Shown piece by piece: positions 1-7,654 of a DNA stretch of 15,871 nt (its first letter is position 1; the number at the start of each line of letters is the position of its first letter). The stretch is from assembly GCA_014904985.1 (NCBI GenBank), contig MU129181.1, positions 1 to 15,871 of the forward strand, given 5' to 3'. The translations under genes and the position numbers were made by a program. This DNA is from Hydnum rufescens UP504 (taxonomy: Eukaryota > Basidiomycota > Agaricomycetes > Cantharellales > Hydnaceae). The notes under the pieces are model-generated. The model ran no database searches. It worked only from the letters and a program-made list of their open reading frames with translations, and was not told the origin of the DNA.

Positions 1-2
1 AT

Positions 3-257
3 GCTGTAATTGACCTTGGTGCAAAGGACTTTGCATTAGGCCTTTCTTTTGTGGCTATTTCAAGGGTGAAGTCTCTGGCAGGCATTGCATTTCGTTCTTC
101 ATTTCCAGTGACCCGGCTTAGAAATATTCCTGATAACCGGCCAGGTAAAACATCCATGAGGGAGCACATGCAGGTTGATAAAGAACGTTGTGCTAATCTT
201 CTGTACATACGGGAGACTTTTGGACAAGACTTGAGTATGTATGCATTTTTGGATTAA
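3..257 (+). CDS. C-terminal fragment of a Pif1-like (Helitron-type) DNA helicase
   Basis: The frame is open from the left edge of the window and ends at a TAA at 255-257, giving 84 residues of an ORF whose start lies outside. The first 35 residues contain DLGAKDFALGLSFVAISRV followed by KSLAGIAF. This is the pattern of helicase motif VI and its flank in SF1B Pif1 helicases, where the Ser-Arg pair contacts nucleotide and couples ATP hydrolysis to DNA unwinding. In fungi such short tails most often belong to the Rep-helicase of Helitron rolling-circle transposons or to free helicase genes derived from them. After motif VI the frame runs about 45 more residues, which I do not recognise. No Rep domain is visible because the upstream part is outside the window. 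The reading frame is undamaged here. Family assignment is fairly safe; Helitron rather than a host Pif1 is inference from the transposon-rich surroundings. Confidence 0.72.
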   Translation, partial: AVIDLGAKDFALGLSFVAISRVKSLAGIAFRSSFPVTRLRNIPDNRPGKTSMREHMQVDKERCANLLYIRETFGQDLSMYAFLD

Positions 258-1239
258 TCTTTGTACATAATTCCCCTCTTTTTTTTTTTTTGACAACTAT
301 AAGAGATATGCTACTACAAGAGATATGTTGATGCAAGAGATATGTGAAGCTCGGTCTCAAATTATGAGGGGTACCTCATAATTAAGCCTGGTTTGCGTAC
401 TAATGGCCTTCTAATATGTGCCAAATTTCAGACATGTCCGCCCAGTGCTTATTTTCCGGCATCTTCCAGTGGTTCCAGTCCCCCCTGCCCAGTTCCCCCT
501 CTTTAAGTGCATGGATTGGGTTTATTTTTGGCACATAATTACTTTATAATGCCTTCATACTCTGTGTAAAGTTTCAAGTCCCAGCTATTTTATAGGGGGA
601 GGAAATCAATTCTTAATGTCCAAACATGTTTGGCTCATATCTCCATAAGTAATGCATGGACTGGGCTGAAGTTTTGATATGATTTGCGTCCTAATAGTAT
701 CTAATCATGTACCAAATTTCAGACTCGTCCACCCAGCACTTATTTTACAGCAATTTCCAGTGGTTCTGGTGCTGTTTTTACTGTTCTCATTGTTTTAGGC
801 ACTAACCAGTGGCCCTGGGCCTGGTTTTTTCACTGTATCAGGGTCCCTAGGGGTCCATCCATCCATCCCAGGCACCACCCCCTGGTCCTGGGCCCCCATT
901 GGGCTGGATGGGGAAAATTTTCTTGGATGTAGTTCATTTAATTTCCGCATTTAGGCTTTTTTTTCAATAGGAATTAGTGTATTATGTAACTGGATATTAT
1001 CCAAGGTTATTATGGGATATTATGTAATGCACCCTTCCTTATTGGGCTATCTAATTACCGCATTTAGGGATATTAATATTATAAAATATATATTATTTAA
1101 CTGGAATAATAAATAATAGCCTGGATGCAAAAGATTTAATGAAACAGGGTTACTGTAGCTTGTTGCAACAGAGTTACTGGGTTTTGATGCAACCCTTCCA
1201 CAGTAAGTTACCGCATTTTTTGCAAAATATTTACAGCAT
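258..1239. other. Non-coding repeat debris between helicase tail and Ty3 body
   Basis: No convincing reading frame is present. A T-tract lies at about 280-291, a short CATC microsatellite at about 855-868, and a strongly AT-rich stretch at 960-1140. The motif TTMCCGCATTT occurs three times, at 943-952, 1055-1065 and 1208-1218, the last close to the point where the Ty3 body begins. This could be the 3' non-coding part of a Helitron plus another small element, but I could not find a definite CTRR end with its hairpin, so the boundary is not assigned. Confidence 0.4.
387..772 (+). repeat. Diverged direct repeats downstream of the helicase fragment
   Basis: Two clear diverged copies, about 387-477 and 680-769, share the order GTACTAATGG or GTCCTAATAG, then CCAAATTTCAGAC, then GTCC(G/A)CCCAG, CTTATTTT and TTCCAGTGGTTC. 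A weaker third copy at about 506-600 shares GCATGGATTGGGTT and AAGTTTCAAGTCCCAGCTATTTTAT. Repeats of this kind are common in transposon non-coding ends. They do not encode protein. Confidence 0.6.
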
Positions 1240-2330
1240 GGGCTGCCCATTGCATACCCGGAGGCATCTGCTTCTACCTGGAAGCATCCGGACTCAGAGG
1301 GAAACACCAGGATCGGTGTGGGGGTGACGAGGGCTTTCAGTTTGAGGAAGGCATTATGTTCTGCATTGGTCCACTGGAATGGTGTGTCTTTCTGGGTGAG
1401 GTTGTTCAGAGGTCTGGCAACCTTGGCAAAATCCTGAGTGAATCATCGATAGAAGTTAATGAACCCTAAGAATGACTGTGTTTCTTTCAGGTTTTTGGGC
1501 TCTGGCCAGTCTGTTATGCCTCCAACTTTGATGGGGTCCATCTCCCCATGGTCCAGCATGAATATCATCCCCAGGTATTTGATCCAATCCTGGAAGAACT
1601 CACACTTCTCCAGTTTCAGGAAGAGTTTGTTCTCCTGGAGGGTCTGTAGGATGCCTCGGACTCCTCAGACATACTCTTCTCAAGTCTTGGCAAAGCACAA
1701 GATGTTGTCCAGGTACACAATGCATACTCCATTGTCAATCCATTCCCAGAGGATGTTGTTGATCATGTTCTGGAATGTCCTGGGGGAGTTGCAGAGTCCG
1801 AAGAACATTACCAATGGTTCAAACAGTCCTTGGTTCATCTGGAATGCTGCTTTCCATTCATCTCCTTCTGCCATCTGGATGTTCTGGAATCCCCACTGGA
1901 GGTCAAGTTTCCTGAACATTTTGGCTCCATGGAGTCGATCAATGACATCAGAAATCAGGGGTAAGGGGTATGTATTCTTAACCATGATGTTGTTGAGTTT
2001 CTGGTAGTCCTGGACTAGGCAGAACCCTGCATCCTTTTTCTTCATGAAGAACACTGGAGCAGCCATTGGAGACTTTGATGGACAGATTCAACCAGAAGCG
2101 AGATTCTCCTTCAGGAAGTCATCAAGTTCTTTCTGTTCACCTGGGGACAGTGGGAACAGTTTGGCAGGAGGAGGTAGCTGAGTTCCTTCTTGAAACTTGA
2201 TGTGGTGGTCCCATGGCTTCTGTGTGGGGAGTTGGTCAAAGGAGTCTTTGGAGAACACATCTTGGAAGTCACAGAATTCCTTGGGTACGAACTCCTTGAA
2301 GGTTTTGGCAGGTTCATTTGCTTTCACCTT
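1240..2330 (-). pseudogene. pol: Reverse transcriptase with start of RNase H, Ty3/Gypsy, inactivated
   Basis: On the minus strand the segment near 2330-2090 carries the usual lead-in to RT (FVPKEF, FQDVFSKDSFDQLP, FPLSPGEQKELDDFL). From 2066 the frame shows the palm: FRKLDLQWGFQNIQM, then EWKAAFQMNQGLFEP, MFFGLCNSP and the catalytic box at 1704-1715. RT would copy the element RNA into cDNA in the cytoplasmic particle. The catalytic box reads YLDN where the family has YxDD, so a metal-binding Asp is lost. Beyond it, at 1679-1310, two in-frame stops interrupt recognisable thumb and connection sequence (LGFINFYR followed by a stop, then FTQDFAKVARPLNNLTQKD). RNase H begins with VEADASGYAMG and is cut at about 1240. 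Integrase is absent. The changes are mostly CpG-type transitions. Confidence 0.9.
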
Positions 2331-2555
2331 AGTGGCCTCTGCCAACCTCTGAGAAGGGGTGGATGTTGCTTGGACAATTTCAGAGTGTTTGCTGTCATCA
2401 GGGAAGTAGGCTGCAAAGATAGCATCCCCTTTTTCCAAGGTCAGGGTCTCATCATCATCATCCAGTGGTGTGGGTTCATTCCAGGGTGTCTCCACAGCTT
2501 TCTGACCACCTCTCTCTCATCGGTGTTCTGTATTCCATATTCTTTGGATCATTGC

Positions 2556-2930
2556 TCAGCAGTCAGACAGGCATTGGGTCAGTGTCAGCTTCCCTGTTGT
2601 CCAGTCAATCTCCGGGTTGTGGTGGTGGAGCCAGGTGTGCCCTATGATCAGTTTGGTTTTACCCAGTCCAATCACAGAGAACGCCACCCATTCAGAGTGG
2701 TCATCAATCTGGAGGATGACTTCTACTTCTTCCCGGACAGACCCCATCTCATTGAGAGTTCCATTGATGTTGTAGACTGGGATGAGGCGGATGAGTGGCC
2801 ATACATCTAGTCCATTCTCTTTTGCAAAGGCTGGGTCCATGAACATTCCAGTCACTCTGGAGTCCAGTAGAGTGGTTCCAGCACAGATGGTTCCAGTCCA
2901 GGGTAATTGGATTTTCACCTTGACTTCCAT
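2556..2930 (-). pseudogene. Retropepsin (aspartic protease) domain, inactivated
   Basis: This minus-strand open stretch of 124 codons is the protease of the same Ty3/Gypsy body. The active-site region reads TTLLDSRVTGMFMDPAFA, where functional members have Asp-Ser/Thr-Gly; the Gly has become Arg, which should destroy the flap-facing catalytic loop. The C-terminal part has IIGHTWLHHHNPEIDW, the conserved hydrophobic-Gly box that precedes RT in this family. Between PR and the zinc knuckle lie poorly conserved linker residues spread over several frames. Both the Gly-to-Arg and the next Ala-to-Val change are explained by loss of CpG. The role would have been processing of the Gag-Pol polyprotein. 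Confidence 0.85.
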
Positions 2931-3263
2931 GGCTGTCTAGGATCTTCAGAGAGGAGGCATACTGAGGGTGGGGGGCTATAAACAGGGTTGGTATAGGTGG
3001 ATACATTTTCAGAATCATCACTCTCATCATCGGAGAAAAACATGTCATTTCTGATTCCATATGTACAGTTTTGGAGGGGGGTGAATCTGTTGGTCAGGCA
3101 GGACATATCCTTCACTGCTGACCATTGGAAAACCCTGCAGAGTAGATCCTGAGGGTTCCAGTGTGTCCTTTGTAGGTGGGAACAGCTTCTGTAGTTCCTT
3201 GCAGACAATTGCTCCAATGTCATCCATTGCCCAGACAAATTGTCATGGCTTTCATGGGTGTGG

Positions 3264-3305
3264 GCAGTCACAAGAGATGTGTCCCAGCTCCTGGCAGTTG
3301 TAACA
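3264..3305 (-). other. CCHC zinc knuckle of Gag (nucleocapsid)
   Basis: The minus-strand translation CYNCQELGHISCDC fits C-X2-C-X4-H-X4-C exactly, the retroviral-type nucleic-acid-binding knuckle. It lies in a frame otherwise broken by stops, between the capsid part of gag and the protease, which is its normal position. All four ligands remain although surrounding sequence has decayed. Confidence 0.85.
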
Positions 3306-3309
3306 CTGT

Positions 3310-4099
3310 CATGCCTCTTGCTTCCATGTGGAGTCTACGTCTATGGGGCAAACAAAGTTGATGAGGAATGTGTAGCCATGGGAGGCACTGGGGTTGGCCT
3401 GGGGGCAGGGGGTGTCATCTGGGGCTTCTCTGTGGGTGTTGGAGGGTTTCTCAGTGCATAGGGGTTTGTGCCCACTGTGGCCTGTCAGAACTGGAGGTAT
3501 AAGTTGTCCAGCTGGCACACCATGTCCTGCCATCCTCGAGGGTCTCTGGTAGGTCACTGAGGTGCATTTTCTCCAGCAATCATTCGTTGAGTCCTTGTTG
3601 GTATGCATCAATAAGGGCCTCTTCTCTGAAGCCAGTTCAACCTGCCAAGGTGTCAAAGTGTGTGGTGTACTCCTCGGCAGACATCTTTCCCTGCTTCAGG
3701 TTCCAAAGTTGGGACTGAGCAGTGAACTCTTGATCTGGCTCCCCAAAGGTGCTCTCAAAGGCAACCAGGAATTCCTCGAAGGTCTCATATGGGTTGTGAG
3801 TCTCGGGGTCCAGGAAAGAGGTGGAAAGGCTTTCCACCCATGCTCCAGCAGTTCCGTCCTTCATCCAGGAGAGGGTATATAGGATTTTGTGCAGCTCTGT
3901 GGGGTAGACTCTGGGCTGGAGAGCAATATTTAGCTGGACAGAGCACAGGAAACCTTCTGTCTTCTTCTGGTCTCCTGAGAACAGTTCGGGGTCTGCCCCC
4001 TTGGCCTCATGAGTGGATTGGGTAGGCGGGGGTTGCTGTTGGAGGGTCTGCTGAACTGCAGCGGACATGAAGCCTGCGATGTGTGTCCCTTGGTTCCAC
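3310..4099 (-). pseudogene. gag: Gag capsid region, N-terminus missing, stops and frameshift
   Basis: The best-preserved stretch (4068-3637 minus) is clearly homologous to the plus-strand gag at 11813: both contain NIALQPRVYPTELHKI, SWMKDGTAGAWVESL and EEFL(V/I)AFES in the same order. This is the capsid-like retrotransposon Gag domain, which forms the particle around element RNA. At 3637 an in-frame TGA stands where the other copy has CGG for Arg. A second TGA follows about 17 codons later, and a +1 shift is needed near 3545 to continue (WQDMVCQLDN). Proline-rich sequence then leads to the zinc knuckle. The first part of gag is missing because the S/T repeat abuts at 4099/4100. In the overlapping part, Arg in the young copy is repeatedly Gln, Trp or Cys here. 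Confidence 0.9.
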
Positions 4100-4260
4100 T
4101 ATAGAAGAAGGATTGGGAGCTCTGATGACTGTCAAATCAAACTCTGGTTCAGCCAGTGTGTAGATGGGAGACTGTATTTCTGTTTTTATTCAATGGGCTG
4201 GTTCGCTCTGATGGTTGATCACTCTCTAACAAGTTGTGTATGGTATTCAGTGGGGGTGGG

Positions 4261-4861
4261 TGTCAGAGTTCGTCCGCTTCCTGGTTAATTCCGGATTTGT
4301 TTCCGGATTTGTTCCGGTTTGTTTCCGGTTTGTCCCCGCCTCCGTTTCATTCCCCCTTCATTTCCTCGTTTCCTTTACTTCCGGTTCTCACACACTTACC
4401 CCTGGCCCTGTCCCTGTCCCCTCCACTTTCCCGTCCCCTGCCCGCTCCCCCCTTGTGCCTGCCCCCCTGTAACCACTTCTCATTAAGCGATCAATCCCCC
4501 GTAGTATAGGAACTATGTATAAGTAGTCCGGGCGAAATCCAGAGATTCAGCTTTGGTCTCTCAGGATTTCCGCTTCCACTCCGGACTACAGGTTAGCCTC
4601 ACTGTACCTATTCCCTTAATGTTAATCTCAGGATTTCTGCTTCCACTCCAGACTACAGTCTGAGTACTCCCCAGTTGACTCCGTGAGCTTAAGGACCGCT
4701 GTGCTCATTTCCGCCTAGTCCCTTCCGGGCTGCTGGATTGCCTCTCCGTCTCAATCTTGTTATCTCGTTCTTGCCCGGATTCTCCCGGACTTAGCCGGAC
4801 TTAGTCAGAGTTATCTGTGTTTATATTTGTTTGGTGCTCTCGTTGCAGCGTGGCCCTGACA
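4261..4861 (+). mobile_element. Solo LTR of a Ty3/Gypsy element (601 bp) with 5-bp target duplication
   Basis: The LTR starts TGTCAGAGTT and ends GGCCCTGACA, with TG...CA ends inside the inverted repeat TGTCAG/CTGACA. It is flanked by GTGGG at 4256-4260 and 4862-4866, the 5-bp duplication typical of Ty3/Gypsy integration. Copy 2 of the host repeat has no LTR at this place, which confirms the boundaries. A TATA box (TATAAG) lies at 4518-4523, and AGCTTTGGTCT, a likely transcript 5' end, at 4549-4559. A 33-bp direct repeat (4559-4591 and 4626-4658) follows. GTAGTCCGG (4523-4531) and CCGGACTAC (4581-4589) can pair. The rest of the element was presumably lost by LTR-LTR recombination. Confidence 0.9.
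4518..4559 (+). promoter_or_regulatory. LTR promoter: TATA box and inferred transcript start
   Basis: TATAAG at 4518 stands 31 bp before AGCTTTGGTCT (4549-4559). In the second LTR the same 11-mer is exactly complementary to the primer-binding site at 11737-11747, which marks it as the probable 5' end of the element RNA in a self-priming retrotransposon. Confidence 0.6.
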
Positions 4862-4866
4862 GTGGG

Positions 4867-5590
4867 ATTGTGGTATGGACTAGCTATAGTCAATGATATA
4901 TCGTGGGATGCTTGTGAAAGGCTTATACATGTTGTATTGAACTGTTTACTGCTATTTGTGTGCACCTATTTGTGTTCTCCTGGTCAAAATGCGGATTCTA
5001 AAGAGGGTTCTAGACTAGTTTAAGCTTGATTCAGTGTGTCAATGTGTTTCTTTCTTCTTCTAACTTGACTTTGTTATTACTCACCTTTCCTTGGATGTCC
5101 AGCAACTCTAACCTTAGGTCCTGCAACTATCCTTGGCTTAGTATTTCGCATAGAGGGCTTCCAGTGACTTAGTCTTAACAACCTTGTATATGACTTAGCT
5201 CCAGATGGCTTTAGATCAGTACTCTCTTCAGATGCAAGCAGATTTTGTAGACAGTAGTATATTCCAGTAGTGAGAAGATGGGGGGATACAGGAAAATCTA
5301 CCAGCTTTTATACCTTTCTGAAGGTGGCTGTGTTTAAAGAATATGACTCACTCCTAGATGAGTCATATGTGAGAACAATAGGGTTGTCAAGGAGGGTGAG
5401 TCATTCATAAAGTGGTTGCATGATAGGTGAGTCAGTCATATGTGAGAACAAAAGGGTTGCTAAGAAGGTGTTATCTTTCATAAAGTGGTTGCAAGGAAGG
5501 TGAGTCATTCATAAACAGAACAAAAGGGTAGTCAAGGAGGTGTTATCTTTCTTATCTGTGAAGTTCTAGAAGTTACTTGTGGCAATGGAG
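4867..5590. other. Non-coding part of S/T copy 1
   Basis: No gene is visible. The stretch is collinear with 12640-13440 in copy 2, including GTCAATGATATATCGTG, TTCTCCTGGTCAAAATGCGG, the CCAGCAACTCTAACC block and CTACCAGCTTTTATACC. Frames of up to 68 codons here are not conserved in copy 2 and start inside the solo LTR. Confidence 0.6.
5344..5507 (+). promoter_or_regulatory. Cluster of five TGASTCA (Gcn4/AP-1-type) sites in a tandem block
   Basis: TGACTCA occurs at 5344-5350 and TGAGTCA at 5359-5365, 5397-5403, 5428-5434 and 5501-5507, embedded in an irregular tandem repeat containing GAGAACAAAAGGGTTG and CATAAAGTGGTTGCA. TGASTCA is the known core site of fungal bZIP regulators of the Gcn4/CpcA type. 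Copy 2 retains three exact sites. Function is inference: it may be an inducible promoter of the repeat or a by-product of tandem duplication. Confidence 0.5.
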
Positions 5591-5603
5591 ATTAATTTGT
5601 TTG

Positions 5604-5674
5604 TAGTCCAGTGGTTAAGATGTTTTTGTTGCTGGTTGATAATGGGGACAAGTGCATGGGATGGGATTCAATGC
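5604..5674 (+). promoter_or_regulatory. tRNA-like internal Pol III promoter (SINE-like head), copy 1
   Basis: TAGTCCAGTGG at 5604-5614 fits the tRNA A box (TRGYNNARNNGG), and ATTCAATGC at 5666-5674 fits a decayed B box (GTTCGANNC). The spacing of about 51 bp between boxes is acceptable for Pol III. Copy 2 has the B box as ATTCGATGC, closer to consensus. No tRNA cloverleaf can be closed, so this is a tRNA-derived SINE head rather than a tRNA gene. The body downstream contains diverged subrepeats with GATGCGGATTTTT. Confidence 0.55.
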
Positions 5675-5864
5675 AGAAACAGCAGTTTGCATCCATAATA
5701 GACGTTCTTGGTATCATTAGATGCGTATTTTTAACAGCTTTCTGGGCACGGTGGTTCCGAGCAGCTCCGGTGTAAACTGACAGAGAACTTGGTTTTTTAC
5801 TGATGGGTGTTGATTCTAATAGTAATATTGTTCTGTAGAGTTCAGTTTTGATCTGTTCTTCGCA

Positions 5865-5872
5865 TGCTTGGT
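5865..5872 (+). repeat. Left 8-bp target site duplication TGCTTGGT
   Basis: TGCTTGGT here is repeated at 10942-10949 on the other side of the insertion. The homologous uninterrupted sequence at 13724-13731 has a single TGCTCGGT. This fixes the insertion boundaries to the base. Confidence 0.88.
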
Positions 5873-5888
5873 CAGGCTGGTCAGCCAC
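5873..5888 (+). repeat. Left terminal inverted repeat
   Basis: CAGGCTGGTCAGCCAC pairs with the right end at 10926-10941; 14 of 16 positions match, the differences being at positions 3 and 4. The inner GGTCAGCCAC is identical. Confidence 0.8.
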
Positions 5889-5902
5889 TTTTCCGCATCA
5901 TA

Positions 5903-5937
5903 TTAGATATAATGAGCCTTGCGTTTATTATATCTAA
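5903..5937. repeat. Left subterminal hairpin
   Basis: TTAGATATAAT (5903-5913) and ATTATATCTAA (5927-5937) form an 11-bp perfect stem around a loop containing GAGCCTTGCG. The right end has a counterpart with a different stem but the same ATGAGCCTTG core, suggesting a conserved, possibly transposase-binding, subterminal structure. Confidence 0.65.
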
Positions 5938-5950
5938 CTAGATCTTTTTA

Positions 5951-6020
5951 CCAGGGGGCCCCCGGGGGCCCCTGCAATACAATCAAGGGGCCCCCCCAAG
6001 TAGCCCAGGGGCCCCTGCCA
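5951..6020. repeat. Left GGGGCCCC-rich block
   Basis: Runs of GGGGCCCC and CCAGGGG palindromes occur in tandem, mirrored by 10796-10863 at the right end. They are self-complementary at short range and stand out from the AT-rich DNA around them. Confidence 0.7.
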
Positions 6021-6104
6021 GATTATGGATTATTAATTTATATATTTATTATTATTATTATTATTAGTATTATATTAGTATATACATCCATAGGCTCACC
6101 CTCC

Positions 6105-6165
6105 CAAGAAGAGCAGCCAGAGGCTGCTCTTCTTGTGCAAGTGTAGCTAAAGATAAAATACATAC
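6105..6165 (-). other. Predicted intron L5 (outermost left), 3' end uncertain
   Basis: On the minus strand CAG|GTATGT places the 5' splice site at 6165. Hairpin A follows at 6105-6135 with stem CAAGAAGAGCAGCC / GGCTGCTCTTCTTG, where an A-to-G change on one side is matched by T-to-C on the other. ATACTAAT candidates for the branch site follow at about 6060-6085. The 3' splice site is not clear; CTGGCAG near 6015 is one candidate. Only the certain part is bounded here. Confidence 0.5.
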
Positions 6166-6336
6166 CTGGAATTCACACCAGTCGGAGCCTGGGTTCCATT
6201 TGGGTGATCCCTCAAGGGGGTGTTGCTCACGGTTTTCATTTGTGCGGGCCTTCGCAGTTTCGTTCGCAGTTTTCATTCGCGGCGTGTCATTCTGCGGGTC
6301 TGTGGTTGGGGGTTCATGTGGGCTCTGGTCCAATAT

Positions 6337-6449
6337 CTAGAGAACTAATTAATGAATTAGTTAAACATGAATGCAGCACAAAAGGAGCAGCTTATGCTGC
6401 TCTTTTTGCGCCACAAGAATAAGGAATAAAAATAAGAAATAAAAAATAC
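6337..6449 (-). other. Predicted intron L4 with hairpin A
   Basis: Minus strand: CAAG|GTATTT at 6449, hairpin A at 6379-6408 (one G-T wobble in the stem), TTAACTAATTC branch-like site, TTCTCTAG ending at 6337. Length 113 bp. Confidence 0.6.
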
Positions 6450-6617
6450 CTTGTAGTACCCCACACCCACCGCAGTGGTGTGGGGTACTGGGGCCATGTA
6501 CTCTCACTCATACGTATGGGGGTTCACACAGGGGTTCATGCGGGTGCCCATCGTTCGGGCGTCAAAAAGGGGGGCAGGGGTTTTGCCTCAGTATTCGTTT
6601 GCCAGGGATGTTGAGAC

Positions 6618-6722
6618 CTACGGGATGAACTTTTAAGTTAGTTAGAAATTAAAAACCATGCAAAAAGAGCAGCTTTTGCTGCTCTCTTTGCACGGGTGTA
6701 GCTACTGGGGGTGGTGGCTCAC
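6618..6722 (-). other. Predicted intron L3 with hairpin A
   Basis: Minus strand: TATAAG|GTGAGC at 6722, hairpin A at 6659-6692 with one mismatch, TAACTAACTT branch-like site, CCCGTAG ending at 6618. Length 105 bp. Confidence 0.62.
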
Positions 6723-7040
6723 CTTATATAGTACCACACACCTGCCACAGCGGGTGTGTGGTTCCTGAGGCCCTCATTTGGCACATTGCCGTGTGTCACA
6801 TCCTCATTTGGCATGGTGCCGTATGTCGTGTTGTTGCTGTGCTGCTGTATGTCATGTCGTTGGCCCGTTGCTGTTCGGCGCATTGCTGTGTGTCGTGTTG
6901 CCGCTTGGGCTCTTGCCATTTTGCGGATTATCGTTCCAGCTCATACGTAGGGGTTCTCCCTGTGCCCCATCGTTTGGGCATCGATAAGGGGGAGTATGGG
7001 GGGTTTTGCGTCAGTATTGGTTCGCGAGAATGGTTAATAC

Positions 7041-7148
7041 CTATAGAATAATATTGTTAAATTAGTTAAAAATTAAACACCATGCAAAAAGAGCAGCTTT
7101 TGCTGCTCTTTTTGCATGGTTGTAGCTACTAGGGTGTGGGGACTCAAC
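7041..7148 (-). other. Predicted intron L2 with hairpin A, weakened 5' splice site
   Basis: Minus strand: the position equivalent to AAG|GTGAGT reads AAGTTGAGT at 7150-7142, so the normal G is lost, though a shifted GTTGAG at 7148 is possible. Hairpin A at 7079-7120 is the longest in the left arm (CATGCAAAAAGAGCAGC, fully paired, loop AAAA on the array strand). TAACTAATTT and TTCTATAG (ending 7041) follow. About 108 bp. Confidence 0.5.
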
Positions 7149-7299
7149 TTATATGGGACCACACACCCACCATGGCGGGTGTGATTTCTGGGACCTGGAT
7201 TGGGTGTGGTTGCATCCTCGGTTGGCATTGCGGCTGCATCCTCATTTGACACAGTTGCATCCTCGTTTGGCGTGGCACCACATGCCCCATCCTTGGCAT

Positions 7300-7406
7300 G
7301 TTGGCGTGTCGTGTTGCGTTGGTGTGCCATGTTGCGTTGGCGTGCCATGTTGTGTTGGCATGCCATGTTGTGTTGGCGCATTGTGTTGTGTTGGCACGTG
7401 TGTTGC
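7300..7406 (-). repeat. 18-bp minisatellite inside a left-array exon-like segment
   Basis: Units starting GTTGG repeat every 18 bp at 7300, 7318, 7336, 7354 and 7372 (for example GTTGGCGTGCCATGTTGC), with a 17-bp unit at 7390 and longer, looser units to about 7490. On the array strand it reads as CAACRYGGCA-type repeats, giving His/Gln/Asn/Thr-rich frames in all phases. It explains the unusual length of this exon-like segment and is absent from the right arm. Confidence 0.8.
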
Positions 7407-7549
7407 GTTGGTGCATCGCATTGCTGTGTTGCGTTGGCGTGTTGCACTGGCGTCTCGTGTTGTGTTGGCACATCATGTTGCTGTGTCACGTTGGTGTTTG
7501 GGCTCTGGTCATTCCATGGGCTATCATTGTGCATTGGACGAGGGCCCAG

Positions 7550-7654
7550 CTAGAATAATTAAAAGCATGTTAGTAAGAAATTCGAAAGCAGCGCAAAAAG
7601 AGCAGCTTTCGCTGCTCTTTTTGTGCCGTTGTATCTACTAATAAAAAAACTCAC
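7550..7654 (-). other. Predicted intron L1 (innermost left) with hairpin A
   Basis: Minus strand: TACAAG|GTGAGT at 7654, hairpin A at 7592-7625 with GAAA loop on the array strand, perfect TACTAAC branch site, ATTATTCTAG ending at 7550. Length 105 bp. It mirrors intron R1 across the palindrome axis, hairpins included. Confidence 0.7.

Larger units (their letters stand above)
1240..4099 (-). mobile_element. Decayed Ty3/Gypsy retrotransposon body, ends missing
   Basis: Read on the minus strand from 4099 to 1240 the order is gag, CCHC knuckle, aspartic protease, reverse transcriptase, start of RNase H, the canonical Ty3/Gypsy order. No LTR is attached at either side. The gag end stops abruptly at 4099 against the S/T repeat, losing about the first 35-40 codons. 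The RNase H end stops at about 1240 against unrelated AT-rich DNA. Stops and at least one frameshift break the frame. Many differences from the related gag at 11813-12470 are Arg to Gln, Trp, Cys or stop, as expected from C-to-T loss at CpG. This is an old inactive fragment. Confidence 0.9.
4100..5872 (+). mobile_element. Composite S/T repeat, copy 1, left portion
   Basis: This stretch is homologous and collinear with 12471-13731 (copy 2). Both begin sharply with TATAGAAGAAGG directly against gag sequence, although gag lies in opposite orientations and is cut at different codons. Shared landmarks are CTGTCAAATCAAA, GTCAATGATATATCGTG, TTGGATGTCCAGCAACTC, GGTCCTGCAACTATCC, the TGAGTCA block and the tRNA-like head with its GATGCGGATTTTT body. 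No coding region is seen. Copy 1 is interrupted by a solo LTR (4261-4861) and by the hAT-like insertion at 5873. The sharp end marks a mobile or recombining unit, but its transposition class is unknown. Confidence 0.7.

Noticed and set aside
2190..2810. Long plus-strand frames opposite the Ty3 body (206 and 182 codons)
   Set aside because: They lie antisense to recognisable protease and RT sequence and match nothing known; they are shadows of the minus-strand coding region.
4817..5023. 68-codon plus-strand frame
   Set aside because: It starts inside the solo LTR and crosses into S/T sequence; the frame exists only because of the insertion and is not conserved in copy 2.
5604..5674. A genuine tRNA gene
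   Set aside because: A and B box motifs are present but no acceptor, D or anticodon stem can be formed, so it is a tRNA-derived head only.
7073..7641. Frames of 153, 162, 117 and 110 codons on both strands
   Set aside because: All are translations of the 18-bp minisatellite and of hairpins A and B in different phases. Composition is low-complexity and no frame is kept in other cassettes.
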